Origin: Vitellaria paradoxa
Lineage: Eukaryota; Streptophyta; Magnoliopsida; Ericales; Sapotaceae
DNA: 64,000 nt
Direction of reading: 5' to 3'
Assembly: GCA_019916065.1 (NCBI GenBank)
Contig: CM034238.1
Coordinates: forward strand, 24,605,246 to 24,669,245
Of this stretch, positions 1 through 10,260 are shown piece by piece (position 1 is the first letter of the stretch; every line of letters starts with the position of its first letter). A model generated the notes under the pieces. That model made no database searches, was not told where the DNA came from, and saw only the letters and a list, made by a program, of their open reading frames with translations. The position numbers and the translations under genes are program-made.

Positions 1-5
1 ATGAG

Positions 6-1025
6 ATGTTAAACTCTAAAATTTATGAGATTTTTAAACAAGTGAGAATCAACATCCCATTACTTGAAGCCATTAAGCAAAATCCTTCCTATGCTAGCTT
101 TCTCAAGGATATGTGCACTATGAAGAGGAAGCTTAATGTCAAAGAAAAAGTTTTCTTGACAAAACAAGTGAGTGCCATACTCCAATGTGACACACCTCCT
201 AAATATAAGGATCTTGGGTGTCCAACCATTTCGTGCATCATAGGAAACCCTATCGTTGATAGAGCTTTACTAGACCTAGGTGCTAGTGTCAATCTTTTAC
301 CTTACATTGTTTACCAACAACTAGGCCTAGGTGAGTTGAAACCCACTAGAGTTACATTGCAATTAGCTGACCGTTCGGTAAAAATGCCCAGGGGTGTGGT
401 TGAGGACGTCTTAGTTCAAGTAGACAAGTTCTACTTTCTAGTTAATTTCATAGGATTGGATATCCAACCAGTTCCTAACCCTACCCAATCTATTCTGGGC
501 ATTCTTGGTAGACCCTTCCTTGCTACATCCAATGCTATAATCAATTGTGGGAGTGGGGTCATGAACTTTTCTTTTAGAAATATGACCATGGAGATGAATA
601 TTTTTAGGGTAGGGAAGCAAATAGGAGAATGTGAGGATATTAGGGAAGTAGATGTAATCCATGTTTTGAGTGAGGAATATTTTGAGAAAACTTTCCTCGA
701 CCCTATAGAGAGAGCATTAGTAAGAAATAAGAAATGTGAGGCTTTGGATGGTGCAAACTTTGTCAAGGGTAATCAATCTATGAGTGCTAATGAAGAAGTC
801 ATGGCTATTAGTGGTTGGGTTCCTACTTTTGGGCCTTTAGAGCTTTCCTTGAATAGACCCAAACCATCGATTGATTGTCATTCTTGTCCTTCTAGGAAAC
901 CATTACCGAGTGAGCTTAAATATACGTTTCTGGGGAAGGGTGAGACGTTTCCAGTAGTTGTGTCTTCTAAATTGGAGAAAGTTCAGGAAAAGAGGTTGTT
1001 GATTATTTTGAGGGCCCATCGTTAG
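6..1025 (+). pseudogene. Athila pol, protease segment (gag-pol linker plus aspartic protease)
   Basis: The reading frame is already open at the window edge, so the Met at 6 is not a real start; gag should lie upstream. The retropepsin active site appears as DLGAS at residues 90-94 of the visible frame, where the usual form is DTGA or DSGA and DLGAS is common in Athila. The second conserved protease block, ILGRPFLAT, is at residues 166-174. The enzyme would cut the gag-pol polyprotein inside the virus-like particle. A TAG at 1023-1025 ends this segment, but the same frame continues directly into the RT segment without any indel, so this is a point nonsense mutation. Family assignment is firm; loss of function is inferred from the stop. 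Confidence 0.9.
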
Positions 1026-2567
1026 GCTCTAGGATGGACTGTGGCAGATCTTCGTGGTATTAGTCCCTTAGTGTGTTCCCATCATATATACCTGGAAGAT
1101 AATGCCAAACCTGTAAGACAGATACAACGAAGATTGAACCCAATTATGAAAGAGGTTGTGAAATGGGAGGTGCTTAAATTACTTGATGCGGGTATCATTT
1201 ACCCCATCTCTAATTCAAAGTGGGTAAGCCCCACTCAAGTGGTCCCTAAAAGGTCCGGTGTCACTGTAATGGAGAATGAGAAAGGTGATTTAGTGCCTCA
1301 ACGCACCCAAACTGGGTGGCGTATGTGCATTGATTATAAGCGCTTAAATGCTGTGACTCGGAAGGACCATTTTTCACTTCCTTTTCCAGACCAGGTACTT
1401 GAGAGAGTAGCGGGAAAAGCTTTTTATTGCTTTCTTGATGGGTACTCAGGGTACAATCAAGTTGAAATAGCACTTGAGGACCAAGAAAAGACCACTTTCA
1501 CATGCCCTTTTGGCACATTTGCGTATAGACGCATGCCATTTGGGCTATGTAATGCACCTGCGACTTTTCAAATGTGTGTAATGAGCATATTCAGTGACAT
1601 GGTGGAGCAATTTTTAGAGGTGTTTATGGATGACTTCTCCGTTTATGGAGATACATTTGATGATTGCTTAACCCACCTTGAAAAGGTCTTGGTCCATTGT
1701 GAAGAGAGTAGTTTGGTGCTGAATTGGGAAAAGTGCCATTTTATGGTGCAACAAAGGGTTGTTTTAGGGCATATAGTATCGCATCGTGGGATTGAGGTGG
1801 ATAGAGCAAAGGTGGAAGCAATTCAAAATTTGCCTATTCCCCGATGTGTTAAGGACATAAGATTGTTCCTTGGACACGCCAGTTTTTATCGACATTTTAT
1901 CCAATCCTTTAGTTCCATTACCCAACCTTTATGCTCATTATTGTCCAATGATACTCCCTTTGAATGGACAAACTCATGTCAAAAAGCTTTTGATAAGCTT
2001 AAACACTTGCTTACCACTACACCAATTGTCCAAAGCCCGGATTGGTCCCTTCCATTCAAGCTAATGTGTTATGCGAATGACTTTGCTGGGGGAGCAGTTT
2101 TAGGGCAAAGAAAGGAAGAAAAACCTCATGTCATATACTATGCTAGTAAAACTCTGAATGAGGCTCAAGTAAATTATACTGCCACTAAAAAGGAGCTACT
2201 AGCAGTAGTGTTTGCCCTGGACAAGTTTAGATCATATTTGGTAGGTTCTCGTGTCACAGTGTTCACAGACCATGTGGCTTTAAAATACCTCCTTTCAAAA
2301 CAAGAGGCCAAACCTCATTTGATTAGGTGGATGCTCCTTCTCCAAGAGTTTGATCTGGAGATCAAGGATAAGAAAGGAGTAGAAAATGTAGTAGCTGACC
2401 ATTTGTCTAGACTACCCCAACAAGTGTCCAACTCTAGTGACCTACCAATTAATGAGCAATTTCCTAAGGAACACCTAATGCATGTTAGTACCAGCTCACC
2501 AATCCAACCTCCTTGGTATGCAGACATTGCTAATTTTCTAGTCGCTGGACAAATGCCTTCTCACTAG
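1026..2567 (+). pseudogene. Athila pol, reverse transcriptase and RNase H segment
   Basis: This continues in the frame of the protease segment. RT shows a [10 protein letters not shown] block, MCIDYKRLN, a [11 protein letters not shown] block and the catalytic FMDD (the YMDD box) at 1623-1634. RNase H follows, with the usual [14 protein letters not shown] and [11 protein letters not shown] blocks and a VVADHLSRL tail. The expected CDASD motif that opens RNase H reads CYAND: codon 2070-2072 is TAT where the first catalytic Asp should be, so RNase H is predicted to be inactive. A TAG at 2565-2567 ends the segment; the frame then runs on into integrase. The role in the family is copying element RNA into DNA inside cytoplasmic particles. 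Confidence 0.93.
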
Positions 2568-3806
2568 ACAAGGGTTGATAGAGGTAAATTTTTACGTAAC
2601 GTTCGTAATTTCTTTTGGGATGAACCTTACCTCTACAAATATTGTCAAGATCAAATTGTGAGGAGATGTATTCCTGACAATGAAATTTATAGTGTTATAG
2701 AGTTTTGTCACACTTTATCTTGTGGAGGCCATTTTTCTTCAAAGAAAACCATTGCTAAGATTCTTCAAAGCAGTTTATATTGGCCTTCCATGTTTAAAGA
2801 CGTGCATAACTACTGCATGAGATGTGATCGTTGCCAACGTTTAGGGGCTCTATCTAGGCGTAATGAAATGCCCCAGAATCCTATGGTCATATTAGAGGTC
2901 TTTGATTGTTGGGGAATTTATTTCATGGGGCCATTTCCTAATTCGTTTGGTTTTAAGTATATATTAGTGGCCATAGATTATGTGTCCAAATGGGTAGAAG
3001 CCATTGCCACACGCACCAATGATCACCGAGTTGTGGTCAAGTTCTTAAAGGAATATATCTTTTCTCGTTTTGGGATGCCATGAGCAATTATTAGCGATAG
3101 AGGTAAGTATTTTTGCAATAAACCAGTTGGTATCCTAATGCGCAAGTATGGTGTGACACATAAAGTGGGAACCGCTTACCACCGACAAAATAGTGGCCAA
3201 GTTGAATTGGCAAATAGGGAAATTAAAGGTATACTTGAGAAGACCGTCAATCCCACTAGAAAAAATTGGTCTTTAAGACTTGTCGATGCATTGTGGGCAT
3301 ATCGGACGACCTATAAAACCATCTTGGGTATGTCTCCCTATCGTTTGGTTTTGGGCAAAGCTTGCCACTTACCTGTTGAAATGGAACATAGATCTTATTG
3401 GGTAATCTGGCAATTTAATGAGAATATAGAAGATACCGGGGCCTTTCGAAAGCTTCAACTAAATGAACTTGAGGAACTGAGAAATGACACTTCTGAAAAT
3501 GCTAAATTTGCTAAGGCGAAGATGAAGGAATTACATGATAAACATATCCGTAGGAAATCTTTCCATGTTGGCCAAAAAGTTCTAATGTACGACTCAAGGT
3601 TACATTTTTTTCTGGGAAAGCTCCAATCAAGATAGTGTGGGCCTTTTGTGATTATTTCTGTTTCAGAGTATGGTGTGTGTGAAGTCCATAATCCACGCAA
3701 CAATACCACTTTTAAGGTTAATGGCCGTCGACTTAAACCGTACTTGGAGAGTTTTATAGCAGAGGTAGAGACGTGGGATCTTGTAGATCCTCCGTCTTAC
3801 GAGTGA
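2568..3806 (+). pseudogene. Athila pol, integrase segment with two internal stops
   Basis: Same frame as RT. The zinc-binding H-H-C-C domain is recognisable ([11 protein letters not shown], then [11 protein letters not shown]). The catalytic triad is complete: Asp codon at 2976 (VAIDYVSKW), Asp at 3096 (IISDRG) and Glu at 3204 (GQVELANRE). The C-terminal part includes [10 protein letters not shown] and [10 protein letters not shown], then a GPFVI and RLKPYLE tail ending at TGA 3804-3806. Internal stops are TGA at 3081-3083, where the family normally has Arg (a CGA to TGA change fits), and TAG at 3633-3635, where Trp is usual. No frameshift is needed anywhere from position 6 to 3806. Confidence 0.9.
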
Positions 3807-4877
3807 AAGGAGATTGGAATGCATCTATAGTTGTATCATAGTTAGGATTAGGATAGATTTCAAGTTTTTAGTTGTTCTAGGATTGTGATTTTGAGTTTAG
3901 GTAATTTTTGGTTGTTTTTAATAGAATAAAATCGTTGAAGGTTCACTATTCTGAGGTCCGGACCTTTCCTCAAACGGTTGGGACCATAGTGAGCTTGCTA
4001 GCCAAAAAGGAACCTTTCTGAGGTCCCCACCCCTTCCCTACGGTCTGGACCCCAGCCTTGAAGAACCTTTCTAAGGTCCCCACCCTTTCCATATGGTCCG
4101 GACCTCAGCAAGCTCCCCAACCAAACCAACATTCTGAGGTCCCCACCGTGCAACCTACAGTCTGGACCTTGTGATCTGCAAATACCCCTTTTCAGCCACT
4201 TCAATCCCCAATTCTCTCCCTCTAAACTCCATATCTTCTCAAGTTCCTTTCAATCCTTGAAGAATATCTCAAAAATCGATTGGCCCAAGGTTCATTGAAG
4301 TGATTTTCGACATCAATCTAGTGATTTCAACTCTATAAGGTGAGTTGTTTCTTCCATGTGAGCCCTAGGTTAGCTATGTGTTCATTCTCTTTAAACCCGA
4401 GCTTGCAAGCATCAAGGGTTCTCGATTTTGGGTCTCATGAAGTTTTATTTAGTGTTATTCATGTTGGGTAGACATGAATCTCTCATATAGAGTGATTCTA
4501 TTCTTCCTCTATCACATCCTTCACCATGGGTCACGATTGGGTCTAGGGGTTCCATGAATCCTCACACTCTAGCTTGGGTTGGAAACTTTCCATCTCCAAA
4601 AATTCTTTTCTTGCAAGTATTCATGGAAATCCGTTGATTCAAATTGATGTTTGTTGCTAGAGGACCCATTTTTGGTGGATAAGTGTTTACCCACCAAGTT
4701 TATAGATTGAATTCATTCATAGTGATAGGTGGAAGATTACATGGGCCAATTCCTTTATATTTATGTATTCTAGTCTCAATTTCTCATTTTGTTCAATAGA
4801 ATGGGCCATGGATCCTGCGTGGACATAAGAATTGAGGAGTAGTTAATTGAATTCTCTTTGATTTATTTGTAGCTCCC
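3807..4877 (+). other. Non-coding spacer between Athila pol and env-like ORF
   Basis: About 1.07 kb without a convincing reading frame. Athila-type elements normally have such a leader before the env-like ORF, and the downstream ORF is thought to be expressed from a spliced RNA. The stretch contains the GAGGTCC repeat cluster annotated separately. I could not pick a specific splice acceptor with confidence. Confidence 0.6.
3945..4175 (+). repeat. Degenerate GAGGTCCCCACC / GTCCGGACC repeat cluster
   Basis: TTCTGAGGTCCGGACC (about 3950), CTGAGGTCCCCACC (4018), CTAAGGTCCCCACC (4071) and CTGAGGTCCCCACC (4133) alternate with GGTCTGGACC, GGTCCGGACC and AGTCTGGACC. The spacing is about 50-60 bp. 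GAGGTCCGGACCTC would be a perfect palindrome, and the observed forms are variants of it. The same CTGAGGTCCCCACC word occurs three times in the 3' LTR of this element. Confidence 0.75.
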
Positions 4878-5989
4878 ATGGCCCCAAGGACCAAAAAAAA
4901 AAAAAAAAACCTGTAAATCGGCAATTAGGATCAAGTTCTTTTGATAGAAGTAGATTTATGAAGGAGGAGGCTAGTGAAAGTTTTGATAAAAATTGGTCAT
5001 GTAAGGCAGTGGTAATTGAGAGATACTGGCAAATAGATCATTTTAACAAAAATGAGTTTTTGTTGGAACAAAATTTTGAGGGAAGACAGTGGCTCAATGT
5101 GGCAAAGTTCCATGCTTATTGCATAACGGATTTAGTAAGAGAATTGTTTGCTAATTTCAGAAATGGGTCCATCATCAAACGAGAGAGGAGAGAACGCCTT
5201 GTTAGTTGGGTTAGAGGGGTTGAGATCACATTGACTCCTGAGGAGTTTGTCCAAGTTTTTCAACTCTCTAGAATCGAAGATCCAGAGGTCACCTATCCTT
5301 CTAAAGGGACTCCCCCCTTTTCCATAGTAACTTCAAAGATTCTATTAGAAGGACTTGAATGGGGCGTGGAATTTAGGAAGCTGGTGTCTACACTTAAAGA
5401 TAAATATTGGGCACTACACATGTTTTCTTGTACAAACCTGTTACCACAGAATCGGAATACGGATTGCACACGTATTCGAGCACAATTGATTTTTGCTATT
5501 GGGATAGGGTTAACAATTGATTTGCCCTCTTGCTTATGGTACCACGTGGCATCCATTTGTGAGCACCCAACTGCTTTGAATGCATTACCTTTTGGTGGAG
5601 CACTCACATAAATATTTAGAAGAAAGGGAGCACGTATTCCTGATGACTTACCCACAACTTCTGGTCTGCAACCCTTCACTATTACATCGTATGTCAAGTC
5701 TCAAGGTGCACTTTCTCAAAAGAAGATGAAGGTGGAGGACCCTGAGCATCAGGGTGGACCTTCACAAGCACAAGAAGAGTTGGATGACAATGAGGAAAAA
5801 GTGACCAATGATGATCTAGCTGATCAAATAGAGGCATTGGCCGAGCGTATCAGTGTTATGGAGCAAAACTAGAAAGCAGATCACCAGCTCCTTCAGCGTA
5901 TCTATCACAGCCAGTAGACCCAGGGACACCTTTTGCAGAGCATATTGGACTATCTCAAAGATTCTCATCCACCCCCACCTTCTCAGTGA
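4878..5989 (+). pseudogene. Athila env-like ORF (plant transposon protein domain), broken
   Basis: The body (4958 onward) reads RRERLVSWVRGVEITLTPEEF followed by IEDPEVTYP. This is the conserved core of the 'putative plant transposon protein' domain found in the env-like ORF of Athila elements. The true start is probably ATG 4878-4880 (MAPRTKKK...), as usual for this ORF. It is out of frame with the body because of a 17-base A run at 4893-4909, whose length appears to be off by one. Downstream the same frame crosses stops at 5609, 5870 and 5915 and ends at TGA 5987-5989. The C-terminal part (DDLADQIEALAERISVMEQN) looks like a short coiled coil. The function of this protein in plants is unproven; I see no clear membrane segment. 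Confidence 0.8.
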
Positions 5990-6233
5990 CTGTCTTTCTT
6001 CTCATCTTTTTGAGAGTTTAGGAGAGGTTTTCTTGTTTTATTTACTCCTAAAACTCTGTATTTTCTCTTTACTTGGTTGAGATGAATGTATGTGGATGCT
6101 TAATCTTCTCATCTTGCTACTTTTACTTACTTATGTTTACTTCTTACTGTTTGTTGTCGTTTACATTACTTTTGTTCCTTTTCTTTTTTTATTTTGATGT
6201 ATTACCTTATGTTGAATGAGTTTGATTACTTGA
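5990..6233 (+). other. Non-coding spacer after env-like ORF
   Basis: A short T-rich stretch between the end of the env-like frame and the next open frame. Small frames here, such as 5853-6080, overlap the end of the env-like frame out of phase and have no family signature. Confidence 0.5.
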
Positions 6234-6773
6234 GTTCCTAATGCCTTATTTTCCATATTCTTTGCAAAGAATAGGTACTTCAAGTATGGCTCTAACAATG
6301 AAATTGATAATCAAACGGTTAATTGTAACTTACTAATCGGCCATAAATGTAAATGGGAAGAATCAATTTACATGTTTAGTGATAGCGACTTCGAGAGTTC
6401 TGAGATTAACTGGGAATGGTGGCCTGAGCAATATTTTTTAGAGAGTAATTCTTTACCCTTACCACTGATCTATCCTCCATTGCTTCATGTGACACCTGAC
6501 CAATTAATTGATGGCCAATGGTGGAGTGAGGTTGACCTTCAACTTTTGTTAGACATGGAATGGGCAGAGATACATGTAGCCAATGAGTGGTCAGATGCAC
6601 CTTCTTATTACACAGACACTAACACCAGTATAGAGTCTGACTTAGATGTTTCACCTGATATGCCACCTTTGGAGGATATCCCTGCTGTAAAGAGGGTTAA
6701 TATCACATGTAAGGATGGTGTTGCAATTTCTGATGAGCTAGATCACGATGACAATTCAATTATTAGTTTGTAA
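6234..6773 (+). CDS. Unrecognised acidic ORF inside the Athila element
   Basis: The first Met is at 6372 and gives 133 residues, but the same frame is open back to 6234 just after a TGA. A pyrimidine-rich stretch ending in TTTGCAAAG lies at about 6245-6269 and could be a splice acceptor. The product is acidic and rich in Trp near its start (INWEWWPEQY, DGQWWSEVDLQ), with a Ser/Asp-rich tail. I recognise no domain. It lies between the env-like ORF and the 3' LTR, where Athila elements are normally non-coding, so it may be an element-specific accessory ORF, an exon of a captured host fragment, or chance. Its clean frame contrasts with the stop-ridden pol, but the length is not decisive. Confidence 0.35.
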   Translation, partial: VPNALFSIFFAKNRYFKYGSNNEIDNQTVNCNLLIGHKCKWEESIYMFSDSDFESSEINWEWWPEQYFLESNSLPLPLIYPPLLHVTPDQLIDGQWWSEVDLQLLLDMEWAEIHVANEWSDAPSYYTDTNTSIESDLDVSPDMPPLEDIPAVKRVNITCKDGVAISDELDHDDNSIISL

Positions 6774-8716
6774 TTTCTTTTTGCACATCATCAGCTTTTC
6801 GACGCCATGAGGTAATATCTTTCTTCATATTTATTATTTATTTAAATTGTTCCATTATTTTGTTCTTCCATTTCATTTCATTTACCATTTCATTTAGTTT
6901 AGATGGGGGGCATGTTTAGTGTATGTGTGTTATATTTTTCATTATGTTTATCCGTGTTCATAATCATGCTTCTTTTATACCTTCTGCTTATTTGTTTGTT
7001 GTGTTTTCCACATTGGGGACAATGTGTAGTTCAAGTTGGGGGGTAGCATTCGCATGATAAAATAAAAAAAAATTTGAGTATGTTTGAGCTTCAATATATG
7101 AATTTGGCATCTATACAATTACATGCATGCCAGATAATTTTATGGTTGGATTGATTGTGAAATTGGGTGAGAAAGCAATAAGTGAGTTTTGTTTAAGTAT
7201 TAATAGGAAACATAATTCAAGTGGAGTGTGTGATAACTTTGTGCAATTTTGTTTTGGACTATCATGGTGAAAAGCTTGTGTGCTTTGGAGTAAATTTCAT
7301 TTGATATTGGTTACCTGAGCATCTTTGGACTAGGTAGAGACTTATAACCCTTCATGGTGAGCTTTTGAGCCTTTTATTCTTTTCTTGAGGGGTTACACAT
7401 ACTTACAATTCTTTTGCTCTTCACCTTGGTTTTTATTGCATCAATTGCATCACAAACACCTACATAAGTATCTATTTAGCACATTATGAGTTGTTGCAAG
7501 CTTTGAAAATGATGCTAGGCTTTCTTTGTCATTTTGAGCCTCTTTGTCTTTTCTTGGGTATAAATTACCCTAGGAGCCAACTTGAAGCTTTTTAATCAAG
7601 TGTGTGATATACATTTTTTTCTTCTCGGTTCTCCTCTTATATGATAACCCTTACACCCCATTCACACACTTTAAGCCTCACCCTCACATGTCTTGGGTTG
7701 TGAAAGTGTCTCAAGCCTAGGTTGTGAATTTGGGTTGGGAATGGAAGTTTTTAAGAACAAAAAGAGGAAGAATGTTGAGATGAGAATTAATGTGTTGAAT
7801 GTTTCAAAAAAAAAAAAAAAGAGCAAGAAAAGAAAAAAAAATTGGTTATTCCTTTTTGTTTTTGGGACTTAGGTATTTTATTATAATTACTGAGAATGTC
7901 CCATGAGCAGTTGTAATTTAGTGAATAGGCTTCATGTTGTAATCTTCTTGGGGTTGAAAATGAATTGGGTAGTTTGGGAGTTCTGTGCACTTGAACACTT
8001 TTCTTCCAAGACTTGTGTTTTGATTTCCATCCTCCATGGTTAACCACTACCCCTAGCCAAGTTACAACCTAAATAAAGACTTAGTGGATTCTTAACAAGC
8101 AACTCTTGTATTGTACATGTAGTGATCTAGTGTAGGTTATGTGATGTGATTCTCACACATGCTTTGAACCATGGTTAGGAGCTGTCCATTTTGAGTTCCA
8201 ATTGAATTTATTCACATATTATGGGGTTATGTGCAACTAGGAGAGCATTTTATGCTATTAGGAATGTGTGAACCCTTGAATGAGTGAGTTTCTTTCTATG
8301 AGTGGAATCTTATGAGCTTTTGAAGTCAAAACTTAGTTCCAGTTATGCTCTTGAGACTTTGTTGAATGAATGAAACAATTTTGCATCCATGTTTTTTCTA
8401 TTTTGATAGTCCATGCATTTATGCTTAGCACTTGGAAATTACATATGACATTTGGATTTTGTAACTTATTGAGCTTGAACTTAATTCATATTTAATCTTG
8501 ATTACTCTTTGACACATTAAGACCATGCCATAGAATTTTGTGGGTACATTCATTGCAAACCCTCGCGAGACCTTACTTGTCCACTAGGGGGAACCTAGGG
8601 GTTTAAAGGGCTTGCTACACGTAGCTAAGTGTAGCTGTGTTTCCAACGAAAAGAAAAATAGGATAGTTGTTGCATTGCATTTTAATAAAAAGCATTGCTA
8701 TGGACTAGCAATGTTC
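6774..8716 (+). other. Athila 3' untranslated region
   Basis: About 1.9 kb of AT-rich sequence with no supported coding region. It contains the conserved hairpin and first G-tract at 7009-7043, described separately, and an A-rich run at about 7808-7840. Long 3' untranslated regions are normal for this lineage. Confidence 0.6.
7009..7043 (+). promoter_or_regulatory. Conserved Athila hairpin and internal polypurine-like tract
   Basis: CACATTG GGGA CAATGTG (7009-7026) is a perfect 7-bp stem. It is followed by TTCAAGTTGGGGGG ending at 7043. The same TTCAAGTTGGGGGG word stands directly before the 3' LTR at 8714-8727. Similar 'CATTG..GGACAATG plus GTTTGGGGG' blocks are common in Athila elements. 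A second priming site for plus-strand synthesis is one possible role (inference). Confidence 0.55.
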
Positions 8717-8727
8717 AAGTTGGGGGG
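8714..8727 (+). promoter_or_regulatory. Polypurine tract of the Athila element
   Basis: TTCAAGTTGGGGGG immediately precedes the TG that opens the LTR at 8728. The G6 run at 8722-8727 is the expected plus-strand primer. Confidence 0.85.
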
Positions 8728-8731
8728 TGTG

Positions 8732-8752
8732 ATTACACTTGAAAAGTGTAAT
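8732..8752 (+). repeat. Perfect hairpin at the LTR start
   Basis: ATTACACTT (8732-8740), loop GAA, AAGTGTAAT (8744-8752): a 9-bp stem starting four bases into the LTR. Confidence 0.85.
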
Positions 8753-8996
8753 TAAAAATTCTATATTTAGAAGCACTTTAATGCATTTAATTAGTTAAAT
8801 CTTAACTTTTAGCATTATTTTGTAACTTACGAATTGTGTTATCTTCTTTGTAGGAAAAGGGACGAAAAGATCGAAGTTAATGGCACTGAAGAAGGCTTAG
8901 AAGATAAAGAAAAAGTTGTGACTCAAGCTTCTTCGAGGATGGCTCGAACTAGCCCAAGGACTCAAAGTGAAGGAGAAAGAAAAATAGAAGAATGCA

Positions 8997-9070
8997 TTTT
9001 GAGGTCCCCACCTTAGATCCTGAGGTCCCCACCCCAATAGGGAAATAACAGTCTGAGGTCCCCACCTCAG
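8997..9070 (+). repeat. Three GAGGTCCCCACC repeats in the Athila LTR
   Basis: GAGGTCCCCACC words start at about 9001, 9020 and 9055. They match the cluster at 4018-4150 in the internal region of the same element. Confidence 0.8.
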
Positions 9071-9122
9071 AACACACCTGGGCCACAAGTTTCTCTTCAT
9101 TTTTTTTAAGGTTTTCAAAACC

Positions 9123-9132
9123 CTTATATAGG
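9123..9132 (+). promoter_or_regulatory. Probable TATA box of the Athila LTR promoter
   Basis: CTTATATAGG in the central LTR is followed about 30-60 bp downstream by a GC-richer stretch. Assignment is by motif and position only. Confidence 0.5.
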
Positions 9133-10260
9133 AGGGTTATGCACGGCTGAAGGGGGATGCCTCTCTTTGATTTCTACACTTTAGATTGAGAGTTAGATTA
9201 GGTTTGTGATTGATTTTATAGTGATTTGTAGGCTTGGACGTGTGGATCTATGGAGGTTTTTGGAGTTTTTATCATTGTCTTCGTGTTATTTGTTCATCTT
9301 TTCTTTTACATCTGAGTTACATTGTAAGTTGCACTTTGATTTACTTCGATTTACTTCGTAACATAATGTTTTGCTTGTTTCGATTCCTTTTCGCATGATA
9401 GAATGTTCTTCTATGATTTTTGTGATGTTTAAAGTAGTTATAGCGTAAAACCCTAATCTTGATTCAACAAATCAAGAAAGGGTAGTTTACGAAAAGCCTT
9501 GGGGTGTTCGTAGTCCCTTTGCGAAGGTTGTGAAACCTCTTGCGAAGGGATCTGCCTTTCACAAATCTATTTTTTTCTCTATTTCAAAAACATTTGAATT
9601 TGAAAACCCTTAACCAAATCCGTTTGAGATCACTGGTATGGATTTTCATAACCAATTGTTAAATATTTTCGAATAGACTTAAAAATCAGATTTTGATTAA
9701 TTTTTTTGGTGTTTAATTGAAAAACCCTAGGAAACAAAGGTCTTTAACTATATCTGCTTGAGATCACTGGTACTGACCTTTGATTACAACGTACTCAAAA
9801 CTTTTCAAGTTAAACCCTAGTTTTCAAATAAACACATCCCAAGGCAAAGTAGTGAACTACCCGGACTTGACGTTGAATCAAGATCCTTACTATTATTGAA
9901 TTGCAATCAAACTTAATTTTAGTTATAATAGAGTAATTTGAAGTTGAAATTACTTTTGTTGAATTTGTTTTAACTTCTTGCCATCTAGTTTAATTTGTTC
10001 TTAAATTCTGAATTTTCTGTTTATTTTAATTTTAAGTGGTTGAAATTGAAATTGTTCTTAATTTTATTAAACCCTAGAACTTAGTAACCTTGAACTTCAA
10101 ACTTGATTCTCTTTAGTTTTAGAATTCATTTCACATCCTAAAAACTAAAACACATTAGGCTCCCTGTGGAATTCGACCTCGGACTTACCAAGTTTTAAAA
10201 CTACGACTACCCTCTTGCACTTGAGAGGTAGAACCCTATTACGTATTTTAGGGTCGGTCA

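Larger units (their letters stand above)
1..10260 (+). mobile_element. Athila-type Ty3/gypsy retrotransposon, 5'-truncated by the window edge
   Basis: Order on the + strand: aspartic protease, RT, RNase H, integrase, long non-coding spacer, env-like ORF, unrecognised ORF, polypurine tract, 3' LTR. This order and the integrase wording (a [12 protein letters not shown] stretch) are typical of the Athila lineage. The 3' LTR starts with TG right after a GGGGGG tract and ends with CA at 10260. The next bases, ATGGG, would be the right-hand target-site duplication; its partner lies outside the window. The element sits inside the 3' LTR of the minus-strand Tat-like element, because 10266-11394 continues a sequence also found uninterrupted at 44107-45246. 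Coding parts carry stop codons, so it is not autonomous as it stands. Confidence 0.9.
8728..10260 (+). repeat. Athila 3' LTR (1533 bp)
   Basis: It starts TGTGATTACACTTG after the G6 tract and ends GGGTCGGTCA before ATGGG. The length fits Athila LTRs. Near its end is TCCCTGTGGAATTCGACC, a stretch typical of Athila LTR 3' ends. It contains a TATA-like TTATATAGG, a hairpin at its very start and three CTGAGGTCCCCACC-like repeats. The 60-residue frame at 8834 has no family signature and is not annotated. The 5' LTR for comparison lies outside the window. Confidence 0.85.
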
